From the NCBI RefSeq assembly GCF_013387455.1, contig NZ_VWNC01000003.1, positions 124,001 to 188,000 on the forward strand: a stretch of DNA of 64,000 nt. Reading direction: 5' to 3'. Below the pieces are notes generated by a model. That model was given only the letters and a program-made list of their open reading frames with translations. It was not told the DNA's origin and ran no database searches. The position numbers were made by a program, and so were the translations under genes. This document shows positions 44,446 through 53,670 of this stretch, one piece after another. The stretch comes from Mariprofundus sp. NF (GTDB lineage Bacteria; Pseudomonadota; Zetaproteobacteria; Mariprofundales; Mariprofundaceae). The stretch's first letter is position 1. The number at the start of each line of letters is the position of its first letter.

Positions 44446-47400
44446 ATCTTCTTCTCACATTGATCCAGCTCTTGCTCAAGCCGCTGCCCGGTAGCTTTGG
44501 GAGAAGCTGTGCCCTGTGCCCATAATCTGTAGATCATCGGCACAACAAACAGGGTGAACAGTGTAGTTACCAGTACACCGGCCAGGATCACGGTGCCAAT
44601 CACCAACCGAGTTTCCGCACCCGCACCCGATGAAAAAATAAGAGGCAGTGCTCCGAAAGCGGTGGTGAGTGCCGTCATCAAGATCGGGCGAAAACGTTTA
44701 CCGGTTGCCTCAATAATCGCCTGCTGGAACTCCACGCCCTCATCGCGCAGCTGATTAATGAACTCAACAATCAATATGCCGTTCTTGGCAGCAATACCAA
44801 TCAGGATAATCAGCCCGATCTGGCTGTAGATATTCAGACTCATACCAAAGACCCAGAGTGCAGCCAGTGCGCCGGTAATTGCCAGTGGTACAGTCAGCAT
44901 GATGGTCAAAGGATGAACCAGGCTCTCGAACTGCCCCGCCAGAACCAGAAAGGCCACCATCAGTGCCAGTACAAACACCAGATAGATGGATGATTCACTG
45001 TCGATAAAGTCAAGTGACGGGCCTTTATAATCTATTGTGGCACCTGCAGGCAACTCAGTACGCACGATCTCCTCAAGATAGTTCAACGCCTCCCCGAGAG
45101 GATAATTGCCAACCAGATTAGCCTCCAGCGTAATGGCACGCTGGCGGTTATAGCGATTGAGCGTTGCACTATCGGCAAACTCCTGAATCTCAACCAGATT
45201 GGAGAGAGGAATCAGCTTGCCACTGCGTTCGGATCGTACCCGGCTATTGAGGATATCTGAGGGCTGCTGCTTCAGAGACTTCTCGCTCTCCAGTAACACA
45301 TCATACTCTTTTCCACGATCAATATAGGTTGTCACCCGGCGAGAACCCATCAAGGTTTCCAGCGTGCGATTGATCTCTACCACAGAAACACCAAGTGCAT
45401 CCGCCCGATCACGCAGAACACGGACACCGATCTGCGGTTTGGTTTCCTTATAATCGTGATCCAGGTCGATCAGGCCAGAATTAGAGCCTGCTTTGCGCAA
45501 CACCTTATCGCGCCAGCCAGCCAGCTCATCGTAGGTCGGGCCAGCCAGTACAAACTGTACAGGTTTACCCTCACCGCGGCCGAATGCCTGACGCACCATA
45601 CTAAATACAACCACACCCGGAATATCCGCTGTAAGCTTTTGCACCTGAGCGATGTAATAGCCAATCGGTTTGCGCTTGCTCCAGTGATTAAGTACGACAA
45701 TAGCGCGTGCATTACTGTAGTCAGATGTGGCGCCAAAACTACCTGGTGCACGTAGTAACAGACGCTGAATCTCTCCTGTCTCAGTAAATGGCATCAAACG
45801 CCTTTCAACTTCATCCATATGTTCACGGATATATGCGTAAGACGCCCCTTCCGGCCCTTTGATCATGACAAAAAACACACCACGATCCTCTTTTGGCGAA
45901 TACTCCTGTGGAATCTCACGCAGCAACAACATCGATGCTGCCAGCATCAGGGCAATCACGATCAAGGCCAGCCATGGGCGTTCCAGCATAGAGATCAGTC
46001 TTGCCAGATAACGATCCCGAAGCCTGTTGAAAAAATGATCAAGTCGCTGACTCAGAGCTCCGCGCTGGCTACCCTTGCCAAGCAGCTTGGAAGCAATCAC
46101 CGGAGCAATGGTCAGGGCTGCAAAACTTGAGAAAATCACCGCCGCAGTAATAGCGATAGCAAACTCACTAAACAGGCGTCCGACATCACCCTGCATAAAA
46201 GTGATGGGTACAAATACAGCAGCCAGGACAGCGGTGGTGGCAAGCACGGCAAAACCGACCTGACGGGTACCGCGAAAAGCTGCCACCAGCCTGCTCTCCC
46301 CCATCTCCATACGTCGATGAATATTCTCAACTACAACAATTGCATCATCGACCACCAGTCCGATTGCCAACACCAGAGCCAGCAGTGTTAATAGATTGAT
46401 CGAATATCCAAACAGATCGAGCACGGCAAAAGTGGCAATCAGAGAGATCGGCACGGTAACAGCCGGCACCAGCATGGCTCGCGCATTGCCCAAAAATATA
46501 TAAATCACTGCCACCACCATCAGAATGGCAAATAGCAGGGTCTTGAATACCTCATCAATGGCATTATCAACAAACAGACTGGAGTCATAACTCTGCTCCA
46601 TATGCATATGCGCTGGCAGCACCTTATTGACCTGTGCCATCTCCTCTTTTGCCAGCCGGGCAACTGTCAGCGTATTGGCCTTGGACTGCTTGACGATGCC
46701 AACACCTACCATCGGTATGCTGTTGCCGCGCAATATGCTGCGCTGCTCAGTAACACCGGTCTCTACACGCGCCACATCAGCAAGGCGAACCAGATAGTTA
46801 TTGCTACCGGCTTTGAGCACCAGCCCCCGAAAATCATCGATATTACTGTATCTTCGTTGCATACGAACAGTAAAATCACGTCGGTTCGACTCCAGCACAC
46901 CAGCGGGAAGCTCCACATTCTCCTGACGCAGAACCCGCTCCACATCGATAACCGTCAGTCCAAAAGCGGCCAGCCTGTTACGATCCAGCCAGATGCGCAG
47001 AGCCTGCTCCTTACCGCCACCGATACGTACACGAGCCACACCATCAAGCGAAGAAAATCTATCCTCGATATAACGCCGTGCATAATCGGTGACCTGCATC
47101 GTGGTCATGCCTTTGCCGGTCAGGTGAACCCACATGATGACCCGTTCGTCTGCATCGGTTTTGCGGATTTCCGGGGCATTCGCACCATCGGGAAGATCAT
47201 CCATAATACGTGATACTCGATCACGAATATCATTAGCTGCGGCATCGATATCACGATTAATGGAGAAGCGGATCGAGATATCCGAACGTCCATCCCGACT
47301 TTTCGAAGTGATAGAGCGTATGCCCTCAATACCGGCAATACGTCCCTCAATCACTTCGGTGATACGCGTCTCCACCACATTGGCTGCAGCTCCGAGATAA

Positions 47401-47549
47401 CTGGTTGTAATGGAGACAATTGGCGGATCAATGTCCGGATATTCGCGTAGCGGCAGACTGGAAAAGGAGAGAATGCCAAACACAATCAGCAGCAGATTCA
47501 TAACCAGAGCCAGTACCGGACGGCGAACACTGGTATCAGATAACCACAT
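44442..47549 (-). CDS. RND multidrug efflux pump, AcrB/HAE1 type
   Basis: 1035 aa inner-membrane drug/proton antiporter: 12 helices and two large periplasmic loops. Start WLSDTSVRRPVLALVMNLLL, the proton-relay Asp pair in GLVVDDAIVVVENIHRRM (about residue 405), PAVTVPISLIATFA and GIAAKNGILIVEF in the second half. Two Asp in helix 4 and sequence style place it with multidrug (HAE1), not heavy-metal (CusA/HME), pumps. Substrate unknown. Confidence 0.94.
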   Translation of the reverse strand: MWLSDTSVRRPVLALVMNLLLIVFGILSFSSLPLREYPDIDPPIVSITTSYLGAAANVVETRITEVIEGRIAGIEGIRSITSKSRDGRSDISIRFSINRDIDAAANDIRDRVSRIMDDLPDGANAPEIRKTDADERVIMWVHLTGKGMTTMQVTDYARRYIEDRFSSLDGVARVRIGGGKEQALRIWLDRNRLAAFGLTVIDVERVLRQENVELPAGVLESNRRDFTVRMQRRYSNIDDFRGLVLKAGSNNYLVRLADVARVETGVTEQRSILRGNSIPMVGVGIVKQSKANTLTVARLAKEEMAQVNKVLPAHMHMEQSYDSSLFVDNAIDEVFKTLLFAILMVVAVIYIFLGNARAMLVPAVTVPISLIATFAVLDLFGYSINLLTLLALVLAIGLVVDDAIVVVENIHRRMEMGESRLVAAFRGTRQVGFAVLATTAVLAAVFVPITFMQGDVGRLFSEFAIAITAAVIFSSFAALTIAPVIASKLLGKGSQRGALSQRLDHFFNRLRDRYLARLISMLERPWLALIVIALMLAASMLLLREIPQEYSPKEDRGVFFVMIKGPEGASYAYIREHMDEVERRLMPFTETGEIQRLLLRAPGSFGATSDYSNARAIVVLNHWSKRKPIGYYIAQVQKLTADIPGVVVFSMVRQAFGRGEGKPVQFVLAGPTYDELAGWRDKVLRKAGSNSGLIDLDHDYKETKPQIGVRVLRDRADALGVSVVEINRTLETLMGSRRVTTYIDRGKEYDVLLESEKSLKQQPSDILNSRVRSERSGKLIPLSNLVEIQEFADSATLNRYNRQRAITLEANLVGNYPLGEALNYLEEIVRTELPAGATIDYKGPSLDFIDSESSIYLVFVLALMVAFLVLAGQFESLVHPLTIMLTVPLAITGALAALWVFGMSLNIYSQIGLIILIGIAAKNGILIVEFINQLRDEGVEFQQAIIEATGKRFRPILMTALTTAFGALPLIFSSGAGAETRLVIGTVILAGVLVTTLFTLFVVPMIYRLWAQGTASPKATGQRLEQELDQCEKKI

Positions 47550-47604
47550 AGAAACCTGCTTCCGTATTTTTCAAGATTGGGTTACAGCTACAGCTCATAA
47601 AAGG

Positions 47605-48696
47605 CTATTGAGCATGAGCGCTGGAGGCATGCCTGTCATCAATCGATGTCCAGATTTGCTTGATCGTGACAAGCTGACCAGATCTGACAAAACCCATACC
47701 GCGCACAACCACTTGCTCACCTGCAGTCAGACCCCGGCGAATCTCTACCAGTCCATCTTCACGCAGACCAATTTCAATTACCCTGAGCTCAACTTTGTTG
47801 TTCTCATCCACCAGCGTCAGGAAATGCTTCCCCTGCCTCTGGGTAATACTCTCTTCCGGAACCACCAGCGCTTCCCGCGATGCACTCTTTAGCACGACCC
47901 GCATCAGCATGCCGGGAATCAATCTGCCCGTTTGATTGTCGATTTCAGCACGCAACAATAACGAACGTGTCAATGGATCGATACGTGAATCCACACTGGT
48001 TAACCTGCCGATGAATTGCTCTCTAGGCAGTGCTGTGGTGCTCGCTTCAACTATTGCACCGACAGCTATGCCACTAAGCTCTGTAGAGGGGATGGTAAAG
48101 TCGAGTTTGATCTTTTCCGTTGCATCCAGCGTGGTGATCATCGTGCCCGGCTGAATCATCGCCCCCGGACTGACCCGACGGATGCCTAACTTGCCATCAA
48201 AGGGTGCGATCAGTGTTAACTCATCAATTTTTGCCTTGATCTCCTTAACCCTGCTTGCAGTTACTGCAAGCAACGTTTTGCGTTCATCGACTGTACGACT
48301 GGCTGTTGCCTTACGTGTCAGAAGTGTTTTAAGTCGTTTCAGCTCACGCTGATGTTCATGCAGCTGCGCCTGACTGGCAATCAACTGTGCCTGTTCCGCT
48401 CTCTGATCCATGCGTGCGATCACGTCCCCTTTGTTGACCCGCTGACCATCTGAAAAAGCGATCTCATCAAGCCTGCCTGCAACTCTGGCGGTAATGGTAA
48501 CCGATTCTTCAGCCTGTGCAGTGCCAAGCGCTTCGACCCTGTGACTCAACATTAGCGTATGCGCCTTTAGCACAACAACAGGGGCTGCGACGCTAGCTGG
48601 CAGCTTATTATCCTGATTGTCACACGCAACCAGCAATATACCGGCTAGCAGTATCATTGAGAGGCGATAAAAAGGAGATTGATTAAATCCAAGCAT
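47605..48696 (-). CDS. RND efflux membrane-fusion lipoprotein
   Basis: Periplasmic adaptor of the pump. About 363 aa; lipoprotein signal SMILLAGILLVACDNQ, then barrel-sandwich and helical hairpin (ITARVAGRLDEIAFSDGQRVNKGDVIARMD, coiled helices about 100-150, IAPFDGKLGIRRVSPG) and C-terminal beta domains. ATG 48696 is taken as start; a longer frame exists upstream but runs through the RegA-type site. 55 nt before the pump gene. Confidence 0.92.
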   Translation of the reverse strand: MLGFNQSPFYRLSMILLAGILLVACDNQDNKLPASVAAPVVVLKAHTLMLSHRVEALGTAQAEESVTITARVAGRLDEIAFSDGQRVNKGDVIARMDQRAEQAQLIASQAQLHEHQRELKRLKTLLTRKATASRTVDERKTLLAVTASRVKEIKAKIDELTLIAPFDGKLGIRRVSPGAMIQPGTMITTLDATEKIKLDFTIPSTELSGIAVGAIVEASTTALPREQFIGRLTSVDSRIDPLTRSLLLRAEIDNQTGRLIPGMLMRVVLKSASREALVVPEESITQRQGKHFLTLVDENNKVELRVIEIGLREDGLVEIRRGLTAGEQVVVRGMGFVRSGQLVTIKQIWTSIDDRHASSAHAQ

Positions 48697-48731
48697 ATGC
48701 GAACTGTATCTCCATTCATAGTGAACTGAAT

Positions 48732-48790
48732 CGCGGCAAATGGTCGCAACCCGGAGTATGAACAATAGTCTGTTCCGACAATTTGGCATT
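48732..48790. promoter_or_regulatory. RegA-type sites upstream of the RND operon
   Basis: GCGGC-AAATG-GTCGC at 48733-48747 is a full match to the GNGRC-N5-GNCGC pattern, 37 nt before the adaptor start. A weaker inverted copy, GCC-AAATT-GTCGG read on the minus strand, lies at about 48774-48789. Confidence 0.58.
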
Positions 48791-48861
48791 GGCAAGTCAG
48801 CGCTAAAAAGGTGTAGCTATGATCGTCCTCAAAGTTAGCGGACCAACATAGCAAGCGCGAA

Positions 48862-48900
48862 AACTTCGGGGCTGGTCTACTTTTGTACCACTCCAGCCCC
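48862..48900. repeat. Copy 1 of a repeat flanking pilZ, with stem-loop
   Basis: AACTTCGG ... GGTCT..TTTT...ACTCCAGCCCC. GGGGCTGG (48868-48875) pairs with CCAGCCCC (48893-48900). It is about three-quarters identical to 49340-49378 on the other side of the PilZ gene. It could act as a terminator-like structure after pilZ but lacks a T-run. Confidence 0.5.
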
Positions 48901-48957
48901 TTAGTTATTGAAGCGCCCATTCATCAGGTTTGAATGTTGAAACTTCCATTTTCCAAC

Positions 48958-49263
48958 TTACAGAATGATTCCGGTCATGAATAAATCAGGCTCATCTGCG
49001 TCAAGCAACGCACCTGCTGCCGGTACACACCAGGCCACATCACCATAGAGATGAAAGTGGTCTCTGCCAAAGTTAAGCTTGAGACGAACCAACTCTCCCT
49101 GTGGCAAAAAACCATTCACCTTCAAGCCGATACCCGCGCAGGTAATATCGCGCACACCTTCCACTTTGAGGCTTCGCTTGGTTTCCAGAATACAGAGCTT
49201 GCCGATTGACAATTCCGGAGCAGCAAGACGCTCTTCTCTGCGTTGTTCCTGTTCTGTTTCCAT
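48958..49263 (-). CDS. PilZ-domain protein
   Basis: 101 aa, a bare c-di-GMP-binding PilZ domain: RREER (the RxxxR element) at the N-terminus and DITCAGIGLKV in the place of (D/N)xSxxG, with Cys-Ala instead of Ser, followed by a beta-barrel. ATG 49263 chosen because GGGGGTG precedes it. No effector domain. Sits between the RND operon and regBA, flanked by a short direct repeat. Confidence 0.82.
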   Translation of the reverse strand: METEQEQRREERLAAPELSIGKLCILETKRSLKVEGVRDITCAGIGLKVNGFLPQGELVRLKLNFGRDHFHLYGDVAWCVPAAGALLDADEPDLFMTGIIL

Positions 49264-49339
49264 GATCACCCCCATGACTCATGAAACAATATCTTAAAAC
49301 CATTATAGACTGAAAACAGGAAACTGATAGATCGAACAT

Positions 49340-49378
49340 AACTTCGGACAGAGGTCTGATTTTATGCGACTCCAGCCC
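49340..49378. repeat. Copy 2 of the repeat flanking pilZ
   Basis: AACTTCGGACAGAGGTCTGA then TTTTATGCGACTCCAGCCC, aligned with 48862-48900 in the same orientation. Here the long stem is lost because the GGGGCTGG arm is not conserved. Confidence 0.5.
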
Positions 49379-49408
49379 TTCAACCACAAGGATGAAGATA
49401 AATTAAAC

Positions 49409-49954
49409 TCAGGACTTTGACGGGCGTTTGGCCAGTTTTCGTTGCAAAGTTCGCCGGTGCATACTGAGTCTTCTGGCGGTTTCGGAAATATTGCCATCGC
49501 ACTCCATCAGTACCTTCTGGATGTGTTCCCACTCCAGGCGTTTGGTGGACATCGGCTGACCGGAAACCTCAGCAGCGGCATCACCACTGTTTTTCTGCAG
49601 TGCGGCAACCACCTCATCAGCATCGGCGGGTTTAGCAAGATAGTGTGTTGCACCAAGCTTGATCGCCTCTACTGCTGTGGCAATGGAGGCGTAACCGGTT
49701 AATACAACGATACGGGTATGTTCATCCAGTTGATGCAGCTTCTCGACCAGCACCAGACCGGAATCACCCGGCATGCTCAAATCAACCACGGCATATTCAG
49801 GTGCGGCATCACCAATCAGTTCGATGGCATCAGCCACATTATGCGATACCTGCACGGCAAAACCGCGCTTCTCCAGCGCAGAGGAGAGAATGCGACAGAA
49901 GAGTTCATCATCATCAACCAGCAGCAGATTCGGCAGATCCCTGTTTGCTTCCAT
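49409..49954 (-). CDS. regA: Redox response regulator RegA/PrrA/ActR
   Basis: 181 aa. Receiver with phospho-acceptor Asp58 (YAVVDLSMPG), Thr in VVLTGYAS and Lys in YLAKPAD, then a Gln/Ala linker and the compact Fis-type helix-turn-helix SETARRLSMHRRTLQRKL that is highly conserved in RegA. Controls respiration, photosynthesis and fixation genes in Alphaproteobacteria according to quinone and oxygen state. Follows regB by two nt with GGAGT ribosome site. RegA-type sites occur at three promoters in this window. Confidence 0.93.
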   Translation of the reverse strand: MEANRDLPNLLLVDDDELFCRILSSALEKRGFAVQVSHNVADAIELIGDAAPEYAVVDLSMPGDSGLVLVEKLHQLDEHTRIVVLTGYASIATAVEAIKLGATHYLAKPADADEVVAALQKNSGDAAAEVSGQPMSTKRLEWEHIQKVLMECDGNISETARRLSMHRRTLQRKLAKRPSKS

Positions 49955-49956
49955 AG

Positions 49957-51264
49957 CTACTCCGTTTTCAACTTCTGCAGTGGCAGGCGAATATTAACAA
50001 GTGCCCCACCCTCTGCGTGATTGCTGATATTCATCTCACCGCCAATACGGCGCACCACCTCACTGGCCAGGTAGAAACCGAGGCCGTGGCCATCCTTCTT
50101 GGTGGTAAAAAACGGTTTACCCAGCGCTTCCAGCGCAGCAGGACTTAAACCGTCACCAAAATCGCGAATATCAAGATTCAGTTCAACAGCAGACCACTCT
50201 GCATTCAACTCAATGCTATTCGGAGAGGCATCAGCAGCATTATTCAGCACATTGATCACGGCCTGATTCAGGGTTTCATCAACAACAATGGTTGGAGCCG
50301 GTTCAAGTCCTTTCAGGGAGATCGCTATTGATGTTGCCGGATGCAGCTCCTGCCAGCGTGCTATGCAGTGGTTCAGGCAGCTCTTCACATCTTCGCTATG
50401 GCCACTCTCAGCCTTCATCTGTCCGGCACTGGCACTGATCTGCCCAAGTGTCGCCTTACAGCGATCCACCTGCGAACGCAGAATAACAATGTTTTCCAAC
50501 AGTTCGGGTTGCTGCCGATACTCCTTTTCCATCTCTTTGGTCAGTACAGCCATCGTCGCCAGCGGTGTACCCAGCTCATGGGCGGCACCGGCAGCAAGTG
50601 TGCCGAGAGAGACCATATGCTCATCACGCAGATTTTTCTCACGTGCTTCGGCCAGTTTCTGATCACGCTGGCGCAAAGCTTCAGCCATGGAGACGACGAA
50701 AAATAGAATCAGACCCACGGCAAGCAGAAAACTGAACCACATACCCAGCACATGCAGACTGAAATCACCTGCAGGGGCAGCACCATGGCCGGCATGAGCA
50801 CCGTGATTATGGCCTGTCATCTCCTGCGTCAGCGGCACATTGATCAACATCAATAGCGAGTAGCAACCCAGCGTCACCGCCGCCATGCCCCAGACATAAC
50901 GCTTGGGCAGTGTTGCCGCCACAATCACCAGCGGCAGTAGAAACAGCGAAACAAACGGATTACTGGAGCCACCGGCAAAATAGAGCAGTGCGGCCAGTGC
51001 CAGCACATCCACAACCAGATGTAGGAAAAATTCATTGGCACTGGCCGATGGGCTTTTGCGCAGCCGCAACCAGACGTAAGCGTTAAACAGCGTATAGAGA
51101 GCAATCACTGAAAGCATATAGTGAAGAGGCAACACGACAGAGAGCCCGTAAACAGCCAGACCAACAGCCGCCAGCTCACTTGCGATCACTGCAGTTCTGA
51201 ACACAAACAACCGTTTCAGGTTATAAGTACCCACCATCTCCTCAATGGAGCCTTGAATAAACAT
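49957..51264 (-). CDS. regB: Redox sensor histidine kinase RegB/PrrB/ActS
   Basis: About 435 aa. Six hydrophobic helices (about 18-195) with the quinone-linked motif GGSSNPF (98-104); H-box AAGAAHELGTPLATMAV with phospho-His229; Cys269, exactly 40 residues later (VDRCKATLGQ), equals the redox Cys265 after His225 in Rhodobacter; C-terminal ATPase (NNAADASP, GDGLSPAALEALGKPFFTTK). A His-rich loop HNHGAHAGHG (152-161) between helices is unusual. ATG 51264 is chosen (AGAGG upstream). Confidence 0.93.
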   Translation of the reverse strand: MFIQGSIEEMVGTYNLKRLFVFRTAVIASELAAVGLAVYGLSVVLPLHYMLSVIALYTLFNAYVWLRLRKSPSASANEFFLHLVVDVLALAALLYFAGGSSNPFVSLFLLPLVIVAATLPKRYVWGMAAVTLGCYSLLMLINVPLTQEMTGHNHGAHAGHGAAPAGDFSLHVLGMWFSFLLAVGLILFFVVSMAEALRQRDQKLAEAREKNLRDEHMVSLGTLAAGAAHELGTPLATMAVLTKEMEKEYRQQPELLENIVILRSQVDRCKATLGQISASAGQMKAESGHSEDVKSCLNHCIARWQELHPATSIAISLKGLEPAPTIVVDETLNQAVINVLNNAADASPNSIELNAEWSAVELNLDIRDFGDGLSPAALEALGKPFFTTKKDGHGLGFYLASEVVRRIGGEMNISNHAEGGALVNIRLPLQKLKTE

Positions 51265-51380
51265 CGTTGCCTCTTCGATTCGCATGAGAACTTAAGCTAC
51301 GGTCTGGCTAGCGATCAAACAAGCCGCGTCTCTGCGCCATTTCTGATCGCGAAAGTTATATGATTTGTAAACCGTCGGAG

Positions 51381-51397
51381 TGTGACAAATTGTCGCG
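51381..51397. promoter_or_regulatory. RegA-type site upstream of regB
   Basis: GTGAC-AAATT-GTCGC (51382-51396), about 118 nt upstream of the regB start, fits the RegA half-site pattern and suggests autoregulation. It shares CAAATTGTCGCGC with the exbB promoter. Confidence 0.58.
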
Positions 51398-51472
51398 CAA
51401 CAAAAGCTCATTGACCATTAGCGGGAAATATCAACTTGTGCCAGCTGTTCAGCGTAACTCAAGGATAAAAAA

Positions 51473-51666
51473 ACCAGCCACGAATACACACTGATTTTCA
51501 CGAATTACAAGATGCTCATTAATTCACTTTCCTCGCTAATACGAGATGTGAAAAACATCCACCATTAGGTGGATACTTCTATGGCAGAGAGAGTGCCTTG
51601 AGGCAATAATGCAAATATTCACTGACTATTATTCGTGTTGATTCGTGTGTATTCGTGGTTGGCTTA
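51473..51666. repeat. Long inverted element of ACGAAT units with internal hairpins
   Basis: Left arm (51473-51509) CCAGCCACGAATACACACTG then ATTTTCACGAATTA; right arm (51629-51664) ATTCGTGTTGATTCGTGTGT then ATTCGTGGTTGGCT. Inside lie ATCCACC-ATTA-GGTGGAT (51557-51574), GATGT-GAAAA-ACATC (51545-51559) and TGCCTTGAGGCA. It differs from the ACGAAG elements by unit (ACGAAT) and length. It fills the space between the dapB end and the regB promoter; I see no gene here. Confidence 0.75.
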
Positions 51667-51697
51667 TCTATTATGTCGCAGCCATTTTTCTCTGCAG

Positions 51698-52507
51698 TTA
51701 ATCGCGCAGATTGAGTACATCCTGCATGTCATACCAGCCGGTAGATTGCGATGCCAGCCAGCCAGCTGCACGAACTGCACCTTTGGCGAAGACCATGCGG
51801 TCAGCAGCGACATGATTGATCTCAATACGCTCCTCATCGGCAATAAACATCGCCTGATGCTCACCGACAATATTACCACCACGCACTACGGAGAAACCGA
51901 TCGAACCCGGTTTACGGGCTCCGGTAATGCCTTCACGGGCGTAAACAGCGGTTTCATCCAGATCCACTTCACGACCTGCTGCCAAGGCTCGGCCCATAGC
52001 CAGCGCTGTACCGCTCGGCGCATCAACTTTGTGTTTGTGATGCGCCTCAAAAATCTCGGCATCATAATCATTCCCCAGCACAGCTGCTGCGCGCTCAATA
52101 AGATTGAGAGCCAGATTAACACCAACCGAATAGTTGGCAGCCATCACCACTGGAGAGGCGGCAAGCGTATGTTTCAATGCAGCCATCTGCTGGGCATCAA
52201 AACCGGTAGTTCCGATCACCATACCCATACCCTTACTGGCCGCAAAAGCTGCATGACTTAACGTCGCTACAGGTGCTGTGAAATCAATAATTACATCAGC
52301 TTCAGAGCAGGTGGAAATATCATCAACGATTCTCACGCCCAATGTCTCTACACCTGCAAGTTCACCGGCATCACGGCCGACAAACTCAGAACCGGATCGC
52401 TCAGTTGCGCCAGCCAGAACTACACCATCAGCCTGACTCACCGCACGCACAAGCATGCGGCCCATACGCCCTGAAGCACCTACAATCACGATCCTCATAT
52501 CAGCCAT
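51698..52507 (-). CDS. dapB: 4-hydroxy-tetrahydrodipicolinate reductase
   Basis: NAD(P)H reductase of lysine and diaminopimelate synthesis. 269 aa with IVIVGASGRMGRMLV, DFTAPVATLSH, VIGTTGF, ANYSVGVNL and the signature EIFEAHHKHKVDAPSGTA. Start overlaps the dnaJ stop as TAATG, so it is the tail of the heat-shock operon. Confidence 0.96.
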   Translation of the reverse strand: MADMRIVIVGASGRMGRMLVRAVSQADGVVLAGATERSGSEFVGRDAGELAGVETLGVRIVDDISTCSEADVIIDFTAPVATLSHAAFAASKGMGMVIGTTGFDAQQMAALKHTLAASPVVMAANYSVGVNLALNLIERAAAVLGNDYDAEIFEAHHKHKVDAPSGTALAMGRALAAGREVDLDETAVYAREGITGARKPGSIGFSVVRGGNIVGEHQAMFIADEERIEINHVAADRMVFAKGAVRAAGWLASQSTGWYDMQDVLNLRD

Positions 52508-53652
52508 TATTTGCCCTCCTGGGAGAGATCTTCCCAGAAATCCTTCACTTTGCCCAGAAATGAGGAGCGTTCAGGATAGACATCATCACCCGCCTCATCG
52601 GCAAATTCGCGCAGCAGCTGCTCCTGTCTTGCACTCATCTTCTTCGGCACAGCGATCTGTACACGCACATAAAGGTCACCCTTCTGGCTACCGTTACGCA
52701 CATCAGGAACACCGTGACTGCGCAGTCGGAATACACGCCCAGCCTCAGTTCCAGCCGGAATCTTGATCTTGATCTTACCATCCAGCGTTGGTGCATCCAC
52801 TTCAGAACCCAGTGTCGCCTGCGGGAATGTCACCGGCATCGTGCAGTAGAGGTCGGCACCATCGCGTTCAAAGATCTTGTGCGGTTTCAGCGAGATGACA
52901 ATGTAGAGATCACCGGATGGCGTTCCATATTCACCAGCTTCACCTTCACCGGTAACACGTACCTGCGCACCTTCATAGACACCGGCAGGCACTTTCACCT
53001 TCAGCTTCTTATTGATCTTTTTACGCCCTGCTCCACCGCATTCAATACATGGTGAATCAATACGTGAGCCCTTACCATGACAGGTCGGGCATGTACGACG
53101 CACAGCAAAGAAACCCTGCTGCATCTGCACCTGACCATGACCGCCACAGGTGTTACATGGCACCGGATTAGAGCCGGGACGAGCGCCACTGCCTTTACAG
53201 TTGTTACAGCTCTCATGCCTTGGAATATCCAGTTCCACCTCTTTGCCACTGGCCGCCTCTTCAAGGCTTATAGAGAGGTTATAACGCAGATCAGCACCGC
53301 GCGTTGCATGGCCGCCACCACGACCACCGAACATATCGCCGAACACGTCGCCGAACATATCGCCAAAGTCGCGGAAGGCGTGTGAATCCTGCGCCCCACC
53401 ACGGCCCCAGAAGTCCTGCATCTGCTCATCGACACCGGCATGACCATACTGATCAAAACGCGCACGTTTATTGCTATCGGTTAATACTTCGTAGGCTTCG
53501 GTTACTTCACGGAAATTTTCAGCCGCCTTCTCATCATCCGGATTACGATCCGGGTGATATTTCATCGCCAGCTTGCGGTAAGCCCGTTTGATGGTGTTTT
53601 CATCGGCATCTTTAGCCACACCCAGCACTTCATAATAGTCGCGTTTAGACAC
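52507..53652 (-). CDS. dnaJ: Chaperone DnaJ
   Basis: Hsp40 co-chaperone. About 381 aa: J domain with HPD (KYHPDRNP), Gly/Phe region, four CxxCxGxG-type zinc repeats (CNNCKGSGARPG, CNTCGGHGQV, CPTCHGKGSR, CIECGGAGRK), and C-terminal substrate domains. GTG at 53652 follows GGGAG by five nt; the GTG two codons upstream overlaps that site. Confidence 0.97.
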   Translation of the reverse strand: MSKRDYYEVLGVAKDADENTIKRAYRKLAMKYHPDRNPDDEKAAENFREVTEAYEVLTDSNKRARFDQYGHAGVDEQMQDFWGRGGAQDSHAFRDFGDMFGDVFGDMFGGRGGGHATRGADLRYNLSISLEEAASGKEVELDIPRHESCNNCKGSGARPGSNPVPCNTCGGHGQVQMQQGFFAVRRTCPTCHGKGSRIDSPCIECGGAGRKKINKKLKVKVPAGVYEGAQVRVTGEGEAGEYGTPSGDLYIVISLKPHKIFERDGADLYCTMPVTFPQATLGSEVDAPTLDGKIKIKIPAGTEAGRVFRLRSHGVPDVRNGSQKGDLYVRVQIAVPKKMSARQEQLLREFADEAGDDVYPERSSFLGKVKDFWEDLSQEGK

Positions 53653-53670
53653 TCTCACTCCCTATAAAAA

